Shown: piece by piece, positions 53,394 through 64,000 of the stretch
Numbering within the stretch: the first letter of the stretch is position 1
Layout: each line of letters opens with the position of its first letter
DNA from: Peronospora farinosa
Taxonomy: Eukaryota > Oomycota > Peronosporomycetes > Peronosporales > Peronosporaceae
DNA length: 64,000 bases
Reading direction: 5' to 3'
Assembly (NCBI GenBank): GCA_947646735.1
Contig: CANTFK010000692.1
Location: 186,001-250,000 of the forward strand
Notes under the pieces: model-generated
The model's database searches: none
Seen by the model: only the letters and a program-made list of their open reading frames with translations
What the model was told of the DNA's origin: nothing
Position numbers and translations under genes: made by a program

Positions 53394-54397
53394 GTGACAT
53401 CGATGTGGGGAATACGAGACCAATCGGGCAACGTGTACGGAAGGTGGCCTCCCCAGTTCAGAGAGAAGTTGGACGACATGTTAAAACGACTGTTATCGGC
53501 GAAAAAATTTCAACTATCCGCCTCGCCAAGGGCCAGCCAGATTGTGATTATCGTGAAGAAGAATGGGGTGGAAAAGAGATGTTTGGGATACATCATTAAA
53601 AAATTTTTTGGCATCCGATTGGGCATCGACTATTGGTTGGTGAGCTATTTTGCTCAACTTAAAGTCTACCCATATTTTCAATTAACAAATTATTGAAGGA
53701 CCTGGACGTATTGTTCACTTGACATGGCGAGTTGGTTTTGGGAAGTCAGTATGACCGAGGGGGCAAGGCTAATATTAGCATTCATCACGCCAAAGGATTA
53801 TTTAAATGTCTTTGGATGCCCTTTGGGATTGTTAGAAAATTCGTTATATGATTGTTACGAATTTCCCCAGGAACCATCCCAGATGTCGGTAGGTCGACTT
53901 ACTTGGACATCGAGTGTCCGGGGAGAGACTAGAGGCCCATCCAAAAATTTTTAGTTTTGTACCTGGTTTTACCGGCAACACTGAAGGCTATGCAATCATT
54001 TTTTGGAAGACTGAACTATTACAGTAGATACATAGAGGATTATGCCATATACGCGTCGATCCTTTATAAATTGAAAGAGGTGGATTTTCACGTTTGGAGG
54101 TGCAAATTGAAGGTTGACGATGAAGTGGCGGCCCAGGAAGACGACGAAGAAAAATGGTCGAAGGTACAAGTAGAGTTTGCCATGCTCAAGATCAAGATTG
54201 GTACGGCGCCCATCCTACGAAATTTCGACCCGGCTAGAGAGGCGGCTATTATTGTCTACGCAAGTGATTGGGCCATCTCGGCGTCGTTGGTGCATAATTA
54301 CGACGGCATGTATATGCCGGTAATGTTTACGAGCCGAACCCTCAAGTCAAACGAGGTGAACTATAGCAAAGTGGAAAAGGAAGTTTTGGCGTTGTAA
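53394..54397 (+). pseudogene. pol: RT and first RNase H of a dual-RNase-H Ty3/gypsy element
   Basis: The RT is recognised by ASPRASQIVIIVKKNGVEK near 53520-53575, then a TAFVTP-like ILAFITPKDY and FGCPLGL near 53775-53835. The catalytic YxDD segment is damaged: the region after PLGL reads through in broken frames. From 53957 the RT thumb/connection (LKAMQSFFGRLNYYSRYIED) and the retroviral-type RNase H (YASDWAISASLVHNYDG, SRTLKSNEVNYSKVEKEVLAL) follow. Codon content and sequence differ clearly from families A and B, so this is a third gypsy lineage. Confidence 0.8.
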
Positions 54398-54699
54398 CGA
54401 ATGTTGGAGACTTGCTTCACGATGTTGGTCACCCGACCCCTCAAGGTTCTGACGAGGCATTCTACACTAGCCTGGCTAGTAAAGTCTTCGGGGTTGCAAG
54501 GTCGCTTGGGAAATTGGGCCGCTCTTTTGTCTCAGTGGACTTTGGAGATTGTGAAGTGCAAGAAAGGCGAAGACCAGGTGCTGGGGGCGTTAGCTGCCAG
54601 TATTACGCCTCGAGAGCATGTAGACTCAATTCTGTCGTCAATTACTCCCAAGAAGCAATCCAGGAAAGTGGTCGACCTACCGACGCCCACAGTGGAACC

Positions 54700-55110
54700 A
54701 AACGAAGAAATGTATGTGATGAGTTTCGATGGGTCGGCCCGGGTGAAGAAAGGAGGAGGTGCCTGAAGCACTATTGTATGGGGACTTCCTGCATGGACTA
54801 TAGTCGCAGCTGCATCGAAATATCTTGACAAGTCTACAGTGAATGAAGCTGAATATGAGGGCATGTTACTGGGCTTTGACCTGTTACAGCCAATGGAGCG
54901 ACGGCATTTGATTATTTGTGGAGACTCCAATTTGGTTATAAGACAGATGCGTGGAGAGATTGAATGCAAAGCTTCAGGTCTATCCCCGTTGCGGGCCAAG
55001 GCGTCGAGTAAGCTCCAGTCGTAGCCCACTCACGCAGTCTTACATGTGAAACGAGACTGGAATCAGAGCGCAGACCAGTTGGCCAGTGTGGCTTTACATC
55101 ATCAGCAAGG
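54700..55110 (+). pseudogene. pol: Second, archaeal-type RNase H domain
   Basis: Four catalytic acids are visible in order: FDGSARVKKGGG (Asp), STVNEAEYEGMLLGFDLL (Glu), ICGDSNLVIRQM (Asp) and NQSADQLASVAL (Asp). This is the pattern of the additional RNase HI domain known from plant Tat-lineage and some oomycete Ty3/gypsy elements. One TGA near 54764 and one stop near 55022 interrupt it. Confidence 0.8.
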
Positions 55111-55299
55111 GTTCGAGTCGATACCGAGAGGAGAATGGTCAGGTATAGAAGCAATCACTCGGCTGCCATCCCTAAAGACCGGGGTCAGTTGGTCAAGGTA
55201 TCTGCGGTGAAGAGATCACGGTTACCCGTCAGAATATCTGGAGATGTCATGCAAGAAGATGCGGTACAACAACTCCGGATGGATAGGATCCGAGATACG

Positions 55300-56400
55300 C
55301 AAGAAGAAGAGAGCTGGGTACGCGAGTTGAGAGCATATTTGAAGGGAGACTGGAAATACTTGTCAGTGGAATCGGCCATAAACTGCAGCAAAATGTCGGA
55401 AGACTACGAGATAAGTGAAGAAGGATTGCTGGTGTACTGCCCCGGCCAGAGGATCAAGGGAGACGACCGAGACATAACTGCCAGATTGGTGATGCCTGAG
55501 AGTCTCCAGGCCGACGTTCTCCATCACTATCATACGAGTTTGGATGGCGGCCATCAGGGAATCGGGCGTACCTATCATCGGATCCGACGATATTGTCATT
55601 GGAGGGGTCTATTCCGGAGCGTCCAGAATTATGTGGGTCAGTGCATGGATTGTGAGACTGGGAAAGGGAGGCCCACTTTACAAGGGAAGTCTCCGGGGAA
55701 TGTTGAAGCGACGTACCCCTTCCAAATTTATCGCGATGGACCACATACCATCTCTCCCCAAGTCGCATAAAGGAAATACGGAACTACTAATCTGGGTCGA
55801 CCTGTTCACAGGTTATGTGATGGCTAAGGAAAGTGCGTCACGGACAGCCCAGACAGTAGCTGAGGGATATGAAGAATGCGTTTTCCGCCGTTTTGGCGCC
55901 AGTGAGACGATCCGTACGATCGGGAACCGGGGTATATTGGGCTTCTTCCGAGCGTTCAGCCGTATGGTGGGTCAACGTCAGAGAGCGACTATGGCCTACC
56001 GACCTCAAGCGAACGGAACTGCGGAGAGAATGGTCCAGACTCTAACAAGATCGCTCACGATGTACTTAGCCGACGTGGGACAGCGAGACTGGGATGAATA
56101 CGCGGCACGGTTAACGTTCGCGTTAAACACGGCTCAAGAAAGAGTACGGGAGGAAACACAGTTCTATCTGGTCCATGAATGGAACGCTAGGACCACCCTT
56201 GAATCCATGTTACCAGTGGATAATACTCGACGTCGGGAATCAGGGCCTTGGGGTATCGAACTCAAAGCCACTATCAGCGCGCAAGGAACCAAGATAACGA
56301 TAAATTACGAGCAAGTATCCAGGCTCGGATGCAAGCGCATAACGAAGGAATAGTGGACCACGAAATTCAGCCCGGGACTCAAGTATAATTATACCTAGAC
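55300..56400 (+). pseudogene. pol: Integrase of the dual-RNase-H element
   Basis: The HHCC finger reads HYHTSLDGGHQGIGRTYHRI then CMDCETGKG (55520-55665). The core has Asp in AMDHIPSLPKS, a damaged second site (TIRTIGNRG where an Asp motif is expected) and Glu in GTAERMVQTL. Frames shift near 55700. The reading goes on through NTAQERVREETQFYLVHEW to the C-terminal domain near 56360 (QPGTQV). Confidence 0.8.
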
Positions 56401-56880
56401 TGAGTGAAGGAGGGTACGCTCAGAAATTGCCCCAACTCTGGCACGAACCTTTCCGAGTTTTGAAAAAGGTCGGGGATCATGTGGCACGTTTGGAGCTACG
56501 AAGCACAGAATACATTGTTTTTTATTAGTCTTGCACATCTCCAAGCTCAAGCTTGTCAAAGAGTTCCCCGATCGACCCAGCAGCAAGTTAAAGATCAGAA
56601 AGAGCGAACTGGGTCGATTTCGACGAATGTCTGTTACCAGAAGATAGCTGGGTGTGGAAATTGAAGGAAGGTGAGTACAAATCGAAGAAATTTTGGAGAG
56701 TCGCACAGGTAAAAAGACTCGGTATGGACGGCAGCAACGATAATTCCTCGTGCGTTTAAGGGACATGCTGATCCTTCATGTTTAAACGAAGTGGACTTGA
56801 ATTGCGGATCCTTACACAGAGATCTCGAGCTTAAGAAGACGAGCCAGAACCGCTTCGAAATGATGCATAGTCATAAGAAC
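56400..56880 (+). pseudogene. pol: Integrase tail and chromodomain-like end of the dual-RNase-H element
   Basis: In shifting frames: LPQLWHEPFRVLKKVGDHVA-type integrase tail (56430-56480), then EEILESRTGKKTRYG near 56680 and GHADPSCLNEVDLNCGSL near 56762-56815. The order and residues fit a chromodomain (VxxIL..R, WKG..DPSW, DLNCG). Several stops. Confidence 0.6.
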
Positions 56881-56934
56881 TAGCGATGTATACCGGAGCT
56901 CCTGAAACATAGACCATAGCTCCCCATTGAAAGA

Positions 56935-57060
56935 CTCGGTCCCTCTTCGGGAGACCCAGTACCTCGCCAGTAGATCTTGGTACGCCATCGGGAGATCTTG
57001 GTAAACACGGTCTTTTATCGGTAGACCCGGTCTCTTATCGGTAGACCAGGGTTTCGTATC
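56935..57060. repeat. Minisatellite, about 21-bp unit, five to six degenerate copies
   Basis: Successive units contain TCGGTAGACCCGGTC or close variants (GGGAGACC, AGTAGATC). The same unit family occurs at 59285-59437 in the same orientation. It could be part of an LTR or 3' UTR of the preceding element. Confidence 0.7.
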
Positions 57061-58499
57061 GTGGGACCTCAACCCCTCAAGTGTGAAGCCTGATAAACAG
57101 AAAACGGAGAATTGACATTTTTTACTTGGAATCAGAAGATAGTATGATCAAATAGGAAGGAAGACGAATGATAGCACAAAACTGAAGTCGGGAGGACAGA
57201 TTTTAATGTTCATTGGAAATTTTCAAGAAGATAAAATGATCTCACATTTGATGCGAGGAATAAAGGTCCCAGGATGAGGGACGGAAGTCCGCCGATACGG
57301 AGTAAGTCATGGCCATGCGGAGTGTGACGCTCGAAAGGCTTCCATGGGTCATATCCCTCCTCATGACCAGGACACCGGAAGACCACGCTGCGAGGTCTAA
57401 AAAGATGCCTTAAAAAGTAGTTCAAAAAACAGGATGTCTAGGTCATAACAGCGTTCGCTCATTTCACGAAAATTAAGTCGATCACTTCCCGCCACGCACA
57501 AGCTGCCCGACACCGACGCTCCATCCGCGAGTTGAAGTACAATTCGAGGAACAAGCTCGAACGCGCCTGTTCTTTCGAGATCCACAGATAGTGGGTCGCT
57601 TCCCAGAGCGCTGGCTATGGTCTTCCTCAAACTGGTTTTATAGCGTAATCAAAATGGAAAACCAGCCTACCAGTTGGAAAGATAGGAGCGAAAGCGAAAC
57701 CTTAGCAGATTCCTACGGTTTGGCAGCCAGGAGGTTCTGAACCATGAAAGGACTTACCAACGAGTACTTTCATTTGGGGAGACGATTTACGTTCCCGTCT
57801 GGTGGACCAAACAACCTTAAGGTAGATCCAAATGGACGACCAAGTCGTTGGGCGTCATCGTGGTAACGCACCAAAAATTGACCAGGTCGACCGACCAGGG
57901 TGCCACTTCCGCTGCGCAGAAGGTCTTAGGCTGCATATACCCAGGAATGATGAGATTTTTAAGTCGTCCAGGGTGGAAGATCCATCGGCCGCAGCTGAAG
58001 GGGGAGATTTCTTACTCGCTCTCCGAGTCGGAGGACCCAAACATTACCTAATTCAAGAAGAATTGCGGCTTCGGAGGCAACTTCACGAAAGAGAAGGATG
58101 GGGGCGGAAGAAACGCAGAAAGTTTGGTCGCAGGACGACGACCACTTCTCCAGAACCGTCCGGATCACTTCGCTGTCATCACTTGAAACATCTTTTGACG
58201 AAAACAGCACGATTGGGAAGATGTCGACAGAGACCCCTGACGTAAGCACCGTGAATGCGGGGGTAGCCGACTTTCCAGCCTTAATGGACTTGCTGTACTT
58301 GGCAGACACGCGCGAAAATGGCCGCTTGGACCGTTTGCCAAGGAATTTCATCTGTTTTAAATATGGATCCGCAGCCGTGTACAGAGTCACAGACGAAGGA
58401 GTTGAACTATGAGGCAGCCCTCCTGAGAAATCAGCGTGGGCGAGCTTTGACGCTAAAATCGACTTTGACGGTAGTCAATGGTCCACCGTAGGTGATCCA
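57061..58499. other. Unassigned retroelement debris
   Basis: Open segments occur on both strands (57397-57630 minus, 57832-58245 plus, 57959-58390 minus, 58098-58412 plus) and cannot be ranked. The minus reading at 57397-57630 (PRIVLQLADGASVSGSL) is protease-like in flavour only. No LTR ends were found. Confidence 0.35.
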
Positions 58500-58946
58500 C
58501 TAGCGCCGTCGTGCTGAAGGGGCGCCACGGAGATGGGCTACCAGCCGGCAGTTTTCTTTATACTTCTTTTCCAAACGCTCACACAGAGCGGTCAAGTAGA
58601 CGGCAGGAGGGGAGACTGCAGCTTCGACATTCGCAAGCCTTAATTCGGCGAGATTTTTCATCCACGTTGACCTGCAGGTCATGTAAGCTTCGCGCAATCC
58701 AGCAAGATCGACCAACGTGAAACAATACTTGGCAAGCGAGGAGACCAATGGGGCAGAAACACCGTGTGAATTTGCTGTAGCAGAAACAGCGGCGACAGGC
58801 TGGTCATCAACGTAAAAAATCGGTGAAGTTAAGGGCAACGACACTGGCAAAAGGGGACGGTCGACCAAAAACGAGTCTTCATACGGAGATGCGGGGACGA
58901 ACAAGGTCAGTTCTTCAGGCGGTGGGTCTGAACCGGGTGAAGACAT
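58500..58946 (-). CDS. Open reading frame of 148 codons, unknown, between two minisatellite blocks
   Basis: ATG 58946 to a stop at 58500, uninterrupted amid heavily broken sequence. The product is Pro/Ser-rich at first (MSSPGSDPPPEELTLF) and helical and basic at the end (LCERLEKKYKENCRLVAHL). It lies antisense and downstream of the dual-RNase-H pol, the same relative position as the antisense ORFs of families A and B. It may equally be the gag start of a different, minus-oriented element. No family recognised. Confidence 0.35.
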   Translation of the reverse strand: MSSPGSDPPPEELTLFVPASPYEDSFLVDRPLLPVSLPLTSPIFYVDDQPVAAVSATANSHGVSAPLVSSLAKYCFTLVDLAGLREAYMTCRSTWMKNLAELRLANVEAAVSPPAVYLTALCERLEKKYKENCRLVAHLRGAPSARRR

Positions 58947-59284
58947 TGCTGAAACGACACAGACTAAATGCGGAACATCAGCAGAAAGGCAAGGTGAAGG
59001 ACATACGATATTGACAAGGAGAAGACATTCGCGTGCTCAAGCTGATGTACGGCTAAGCAAGTGCAAATGACGGCTTTGGTATAGTGCTTTCCGCAAATGA
59101 GATGAACTTCAGGGCCAGTTGGATGGAAGGACCAAAGGATCGCTTATCAAGTAAAGAAACCGTAAAGAAAGGGGATTAAGGGGGTAAGCGACCGTTGGCG
59201 GGGAAAGATTTAAGAGACCTGAAACGGGGAGATCTGGATCAACGTACCAATAAAGGGTGATGAATAAAGTCGACCTGGTTTCAG
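58947..59284. other. Unassigned sequence
   Basis: No feature recognised between the open frame at 58500-58946 and the second minisatellite block. Confidence 0.4.
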
Positions 59285-59437
59285 ATTGGAAGACTTGGTC
59301 CCTTATCGGTAGACCCCGGTCCCTCGTTGGTAGACCTGATTACCTCTTCGGTAGACCTGTATCCCTCTTCGGTAGACCCGGGACCTCTTCAGTAAACCCG
59401 GTCCCTCATCGGTAGACCTGAATCTTTTGAGGTTCAG
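59285..59437. repeat. Minisatellite, about 21-bp unit, six copies (second block)
   Basis: Units of 20-21 bases ending in TCGGTA or variants, starting GACCCGGTCCC or GACCTG, run head to tail. Same family as 56935-57060, 2.3 kb to the left. Confidence 0.75.
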
Positions 59438-60148
59438 CCACTCCTGACCAGTCAGCACAAGGATCAGACCAAACGACACAAGGAATCAGGGCTTCAGGTA
59501 AGGATAGATTAAAGGAGTTAAAAGGATAGGAATATATTAAAGACTATTTAATGTGCGATCTACGTGGCACGACTTCGTCCTACTAAAAGAACTTGCTCTA
59601 AGCTACTCACCTGTTCCGGAAGGGATACATTTTGGCCCCCCGTTAGAAGGAGTCGTGTAGCGAAGTTCATGTGCGAATAAGAGCTCCAGGATATATTTGG
59701 CCTGTGAGTTCGGTCGAGTAGCAACCCCCCCCCCAAGAACCGCTATCGGAAGCGGTCTCCCTCACCTCACGGTCCGGGAGTAAAGTAAAGGTCAGGTGGT
59801 TATTAATCCTGAAACAACGAGGAAAAGGACAGAGAAGACAAGCTCCCTGAAAAATTTGGTTCTAAGCCCACTCCCGACAAGGTCGTTCAAGTGGCCACCT
59901 ATTGGCCCACCGAGTGAAGCATATTTACTAGAAGGTCCCCAGGTCTACCTCTCTCAAGGCAGACGTCTACATCCTCACCAAGTATCCCGAAGAGTGCAAC
60001 TCGCCAGCCGACGGGTACACAAGGTGAGAGAAGGTCCATACGCGGCATTAGGGTACCCCCTCCGACAGTCGGCAGTCCTGCACAGTGAGTAATTCGAAGT
60101 CTTATCATAAAATTCAAGGACTCTTTTCACCACATAAAAAATTACGTA
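59438..60148. other. Unassigned sequence before the truncated family-B copy
   Basis: Contains a C9 run near 59726-59734 and a 98-codon plus ORF (59796-60092) without known motifs. Family-B similarity begins near 60149. Confidence 0.4.
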
Positions 60149-60165
60149 CTGGGGTTACTAGAACG

Positions 60166-60510
60166 AGAGTCTTCCGAGTTCAAACTTCGATCTTCAAAGA
60201 TGCGGTCGATGAGGCATTCAATGCCAAATACAATTTCAAGGCGGCTCGTTTTGTACTTATGGGTACTCTTTAAGCTTGCTTGATAGGGCCAACCCATGGA
60301 CCACAGTTATGTTGAGGTGAAGAAGATGAGCTTTAAGCTGTAGCCCAGCAACATAATATTCGTAGATGTTACATGTGCGTAAGCACTAGGCATCTCCGCC
60401 CTAGCTGTCCGTTGCGAAAGCAACGTTTTAGTCGGCAGAGCCGAAACCCTGCTCCTATCCAAAAGGCGAGCACGGCAGGAGAAAACGTCAGCTCCCAGTA
60501 GGCGCGGGGC
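60166..60510 (+). pseudogene. gag: Gag C-terminal remnant of copy E
   Basis: TRVFRVQTSIFKDAVDEAFN matches the family-B gag; the zinc knuckle region near 60366 reads [14 protein letters not shown] with Gly replaced by Val. Stops interrupt the frame. Confidence 0.8.
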
Positions 60511-60565
60511 ACCCTACTGGGAAAGAATTAAGTTCTGTTGAACCTCTAGGAGGTAAAGGTAAACA

Positions 60566-61418
60566 GTGCTTAGTCCCCAGGTGGTTCTGTGGATTTTCTT
60601 CCATGCAAAGGAATACAAGCCAGGCTTATTGGTTGTGTCAGCAACCATTAAAGGGTTTTACAAAAGGCTATGGTCAACTTTAATTGACTCAGGGGCATTA
60701 GGTAATTATGTCCCACGTCGTTCCCTTGAAGGGAGTCAGCTGCATGCTGAGGCGCTAGAAGCGCAAGAGGGTGACAGTAATAACCGTTCGTTTTGCGACA
60801 GGTGTTTGTGTCACCGTTCCTAAAGTTCCGTTATACTTAGGTGTGAATTTCTTAGACTTCAATAGCGTTGAACGCTGTCTTGTCTTGGATTTGGACTCGA
60901 GATATGATCTCATTCTCGGTATGTCCTGGCTGGAAAGCCATGAGCGATGGATTGATTGGAGATCCAAAACCTTAGGCGCAACGCGCAATGTTCCTAGCGA
61001 AGCTTTGGAGAGTCATGAACCCACCTTCGCTAGGAAACAAAAGTGCTATTGTCGCGAGCCATTAGCTGAGTCAATTAGTGTGCTGGACATTGGAGTGTCA
61101 GAGTTGGTAAACTCCAATGTTAACAATAATCGTGTCGAGCAGAGCTTAGTGGCACCTAGTTGGACGGCACGTACTCCGTTGAGTGATACTCATAGTAAAA
61201 TTGAGACACTGGATGTCGGTGATGACATCGGCTCTTGTATAGAGCAAGTTAAGGTCGATGACCTTGTTAGTAATATTGGCTGTAAATGCGATTTACTGGA
61301 TGTCGGTAATGACATCGGCTCTCGTATAGAGCAAGTTAAGGTCGATGACCTTGTTATTGATATTGGCTGTAAATGCGATTCATTATATGTCGGATTGATG
61401 GCATCCCAAGTACTTTGA
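60566..61418 (+). pseudogene. pol: Protease and linker of copy E
   Basis: Active site IDSGALGNYV (Ala-Ser of the family-B copy replaced by Ala-Leu) near 60680, frameshift near 60770, then LDLDSRYDLILGMSWLESHE near 60885-60945 and the linker repeats. Ends at a stop at 61418. Confidence 0.85.
61209..61395 (+). repeat. 87-bp in-frame linker repeats of copy E (about two units)
   Basis: Units start at 61209 and 61296 with a partial third at 61383, the same repeat as 13176-13650. Confidence 0.85.
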
Positions 61419-61599
61419 AAAGTAAGGTCTCGTCAATGAGACGGCAGCGTTGCCAAATGGCGGCTGATAGACAAGGAGTCTGCTTATTCACGTGGTGATG
61501 TCAGGGACCAGCTGTTTACCCTGGTCAACGGAGTGACAGGTGATGTAGATGGTGAGGTTGACCTTGAGGTCCTCCCATAACTAAATGCTCTCTTATAGC

Positions 61600-63289
61600 T
61601 AGAGGAAATTTCTATGGATGAGATTCATCAAGCCTTAAAGGATGGTGATCTATTCGATATGGTGTTCATTCGACCTACCCTCGAGTTGAACACATCCTCG
61701 AATGTGGATGAGACATTCCTCGAAGATACAAAGTCGGCACTTAGTGCACGAAGTGTATCATCTATTTTTGAAGAACCCTTCGAATTCCTACTATTATTTG
61801 GCTAAGAAATTTCATGACGTAGTGTGTCATTCTTTGCCGCTTGTCCTGCCTCCTAAAAGAAGTGTACGTTATAAAATTGACTTTATCTTTACCTGGAAAC
61901 AAATACTGCGTAACACGGCACTGGCTTATACCCAAAGAGCCGTGTGATGTCGTTGACTAGTTCTTTCGTGTGAAGTACGCGGTGGGTATGGTGCGTGAGA
62001 GTAAATCTCCGCACACTTCACCAACCTTGCTTGTAAAAAAACCTAATGGTAAGTGGCTTATTGTTCATGCTTGTCATAAGCTCAATGCAGCCACTATAGC
62101 TGCACAGACGCCAATACCTAGAAACGATGTTCTTCAAAATAAAATGGTCGGTTGTAGCATGTATAGTGAACTCGACTTCGTCGATGAGTTTTTATCAACT
62201 GCTCATGCAAGCTAGCGATATACCGCTCACCGCGGTTAGTACTCCGAATAGTATGCTCTGGGAGTGGTTGGTGATGCCCCAGGGGCTGTCGAATGCTCCG
62301 GCTACGTTTAATCGTCTAGTGACGCACTTGTTTCGACCCCATCGAAGCTATGCACAGACGTACTTTGATGACATTTTTGTCCATAGTCGAGCTGAACATG
62401 GGCGGTTGGATACCGAAAACCATTTTGTTCATTTACGAGCAGTGCTCGAGTGCATGCGCACTAATAAACTATATGCTAATGCATCCAAGTGCATCTTCGG
62501 GGCCGAAGAAATTCCCTTTCTAGGGTGCTTCATTGGAAACGAGGCCTAAGAGAGGATCCCGCCAAGGCAAAGCCATAGTCGATTGGCCTGTTCCACAGTC
62601 TCAGAAGGACTTGCGTAAATGGCTTGGCCTTGCCAATTACTTGCAGAAATACAGCGATAATTACGCTGATATGGGTTGGACATTATCTAATCTCCTTAAA
62701 GGATGTGGAATGGTGTTGGCATGCCGAACACGAGGACGCTTTTCAAGCGGTGAAGACCAGCCTTCTTCATGCCCCTATTTTGGCTTTGCCAGACCCTGAT
62801 CGGCCTTTTAGCGTCGTCTGTGACGCGTCGGATTTTTCTATTGGCAGTGCTATGTTACAAACAGATGATGAAGGCCGTGAGGCTGTGATCGCTTTTGAAT
62901 CTCGCCAGATGAAAGCTGCAGAAAAGAACTATCCAGTTCATGACAAAGAGCTACTTGCGATGAAGTATGCCCTGGTCAAATTCAGAGTTCATCTGCTGGG
63001 CTCAAAGCCTTTTGTGATCTATACCGATCATGCGTCGTTACGCACTGCGACTCAGTCGCCGCATCTCTCGCAGAGAATGGCCAGATGGCTGTCATTCTTT
63101 GCCATATATAATTTCGAGGTGAAATATAAGCCGGGCAAGCAAAATGCTTTGGCTGATGCGTTGTCACGCCGTCCTGACTATGAGCTTGCTCATGTGAATA
63201 CGTTGTCGTCTTCAATCACGGATCTTATTCGTGATGCATACGCTAACGACGATAATTTAGTAGCTTTTCTTCATGCCTTTGTTAGTTAA
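61600..63289 (+). pseudogene. pol: RT and RNase H of copy E
   Basis: Frames change near 61840, 61950, 62190, 62545 and 62695. RT motifs: [26 protein letters not shown] and YFDD near 62360. RNase [15 protein letters not shown] near 62813, [18 protein letters not shown] and [11 protein letters not shown] near 63150-63185. The last 660 bp (62624-63289) form a single open frame including complete RNase H. Confidence 0.88.
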
Positions 63290-63290
63290 G

Positions 63291-64000
63291 ATCTCAAAGA
63301 AACGTTGTGTATAACCGAAGAATGCTTCAAAAATTGCTCAAATCTTCTGAATTATTTGGGTCACATTGTTATCTCACTCAAGTGGCAGGTCTTAACTACC
63401 CACGTGTCTTTATAAGACCCTCTGGAAAAAGGCAACTTCATGGGCTTGCGTAGCAAATATGTATCTAGCCCGTTGCATAATCAGCTTTAAGGAATACATC
63501 ATTGTACCGTCAGCTTCACCAGTACATACTACAATCATTTTATTACATCATCCATTTGCCCCTCGTGTGTGTAATACTAATTAATAGTATCCACACTGAA
63601 GAAGATGATGGAACTAGGCCTTATCATGACGTCACAGACGCGAGCTTATTATGTCTAATATCGCCAAGTAGGATGCGCATCTAAGAGACGTGCATCCAAT
63701 TATAGTATATATTGACCAATTATAAAAAATAGTGTCCGTCCGAGGTGCTTTTCGACATTCTGATTGGCCAAATTTCATTATTTGCGGATTTTAATTATTC
63801 ATTAACATAGGTGAGCAGATATCCATAATAATATTACGTCCGTTCGTCGTCCTTCTCTCTCAGATGAGAAGTCCACGATGGGGCGTCGTATTTGTCTCTC
63901 CTAGGAGCACCGAGCTCAGCAGTTTGCTAAAGAGACGAGTGAGCAGCGTGCCGCACGCCGTGCGCAACGTTCACGGCGGCGGAAAGACAAGGACGCAACG
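63291..64000. other. Unassigned sequence with possible start of another element at the right edge
   Basis: AT-rich, non-coding up to about 63860. From about 63875 the plus strand reads a basic, Gln/Arg/Ala-rich peptide (EHRAQQFAKETSEQRAARRA) that runs off the window. It could be a retroelement gag start or a gene N-terminus; an in-frame TAG at 63901-63903 precedes it. Confidence 0.35.

Larger units (their letters stand above)
60149..63290 (+). mobile_element. Family-B Ty3/gypsy internal fragment, truncated at both ends (copy E)
   Basis: Matches the family-B element from the second half of gag (12114) to just after RNase H (about 15560), with no LTRs. Divergence and frame breaks are higher than in the complete copy. 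It keeps ancestral bases useful for reading frameshifts at 12825 and 15505 of the young copy. Its right end, near 63290, passes into unrelated sequence. Confidence 0.9.

Noticed and set aside
57832..58245. Plus-strand ORF of 137 codons as a gene
   Set aside because: Competing open frames on both strands cover the same bases and none shows a domain or conserved copy.
1..64000. Frameshifts as general sequencing error
   Set aside because: GPN3, ankyrin-FYVE, VAMP7, ankyrin-SAM and CAP genes are all in frame, and several breaks are shared between paralogues. Single indels in the young family-B element could still be errors.
1..64000. tRNA, rRNA genes or CRISPR arrays
   Set aside because: No cloverleaf, rRNA core motif or spaced direct repeat was found. 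The tRNA-like words at 2473, 11402 and 51023 are primer sites, not genes.

Overview
The window looks like a repeat-rich piece of an oomycete genome (Peronosporales-type, such as Phytophthora or a downy mildew). It carries a Crinkler (CRN) effector pseudogene with an LxLFLAK-type motif, chromodomain Ty3/gypsy retrotransposons, a Ty3/gypsy pol with two RNase H domains, an ankyrin-FYVE protein, and compact multi-exon eukaryotic genes with short introns. The species is not determined.

Layout. 1-1783: 3' end of a family-B Ty3/gypsy element. 1784-20492: one copy of a GCN2-like eIF2-alpha kinase pseudogene, split by a family-A element (1873-10023, TSD AGTTC) and a family-B element (10770-18861, TSD CGCGC). 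21.2-32.7 kb: the only gene-dense block, with a secreted CAP protein (-), a GPN3 GTPase (-), an ankyrin-FYVE protein (-), a small unknown gene (-), a VAMP7-type longin R-SNARE (-) and an ankyrin-SAM protein (+). 33.2-36.4 kb and 39.3-44.5 kb: two more GCN2-like pseudogene copies, each followed by a 5'-truncated TSR1 fragment on the opposite strand, with a CRN pseudogene between them. 44.5-50.5 kb: a reverse-oriented, head-truncated family-A element inserted in the second TSR1 fragment. 50.5-64 kb: retroelement debris, namely a possible copia-like 5' end, a decayed dual-RNase-H gypsy pol, a 21-bp minisatellite in two places, and a truncated family-B copy at 60.1-63.3 kb.

How it fits together. 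The uninterrupted GCN2 and TSR1 copies act as empty sites, so three insertion points can be read to the base. All three GCN2 copies share the same loss inside the kinase domain, which suggests the ancestor was already dead when it was duplicated. The gene block at 21-33 kb has intact frames, so frameshifts elsewhere are unlikely to be general sequence noise.

Most unusual signal. Both gypsy families carry a long open frame antisense to the 3' end of pol. It starts between pol and the 3' LTR, runs back through the chromodomain and ends as a predicted coiled coil. Where both frames are open, families A and B use the same relative codon phase. LTRs of both families are also trains of short perfect inverted repeats, and both families have in-frame tandem peptide repeats between protease and reverse transcriptase.
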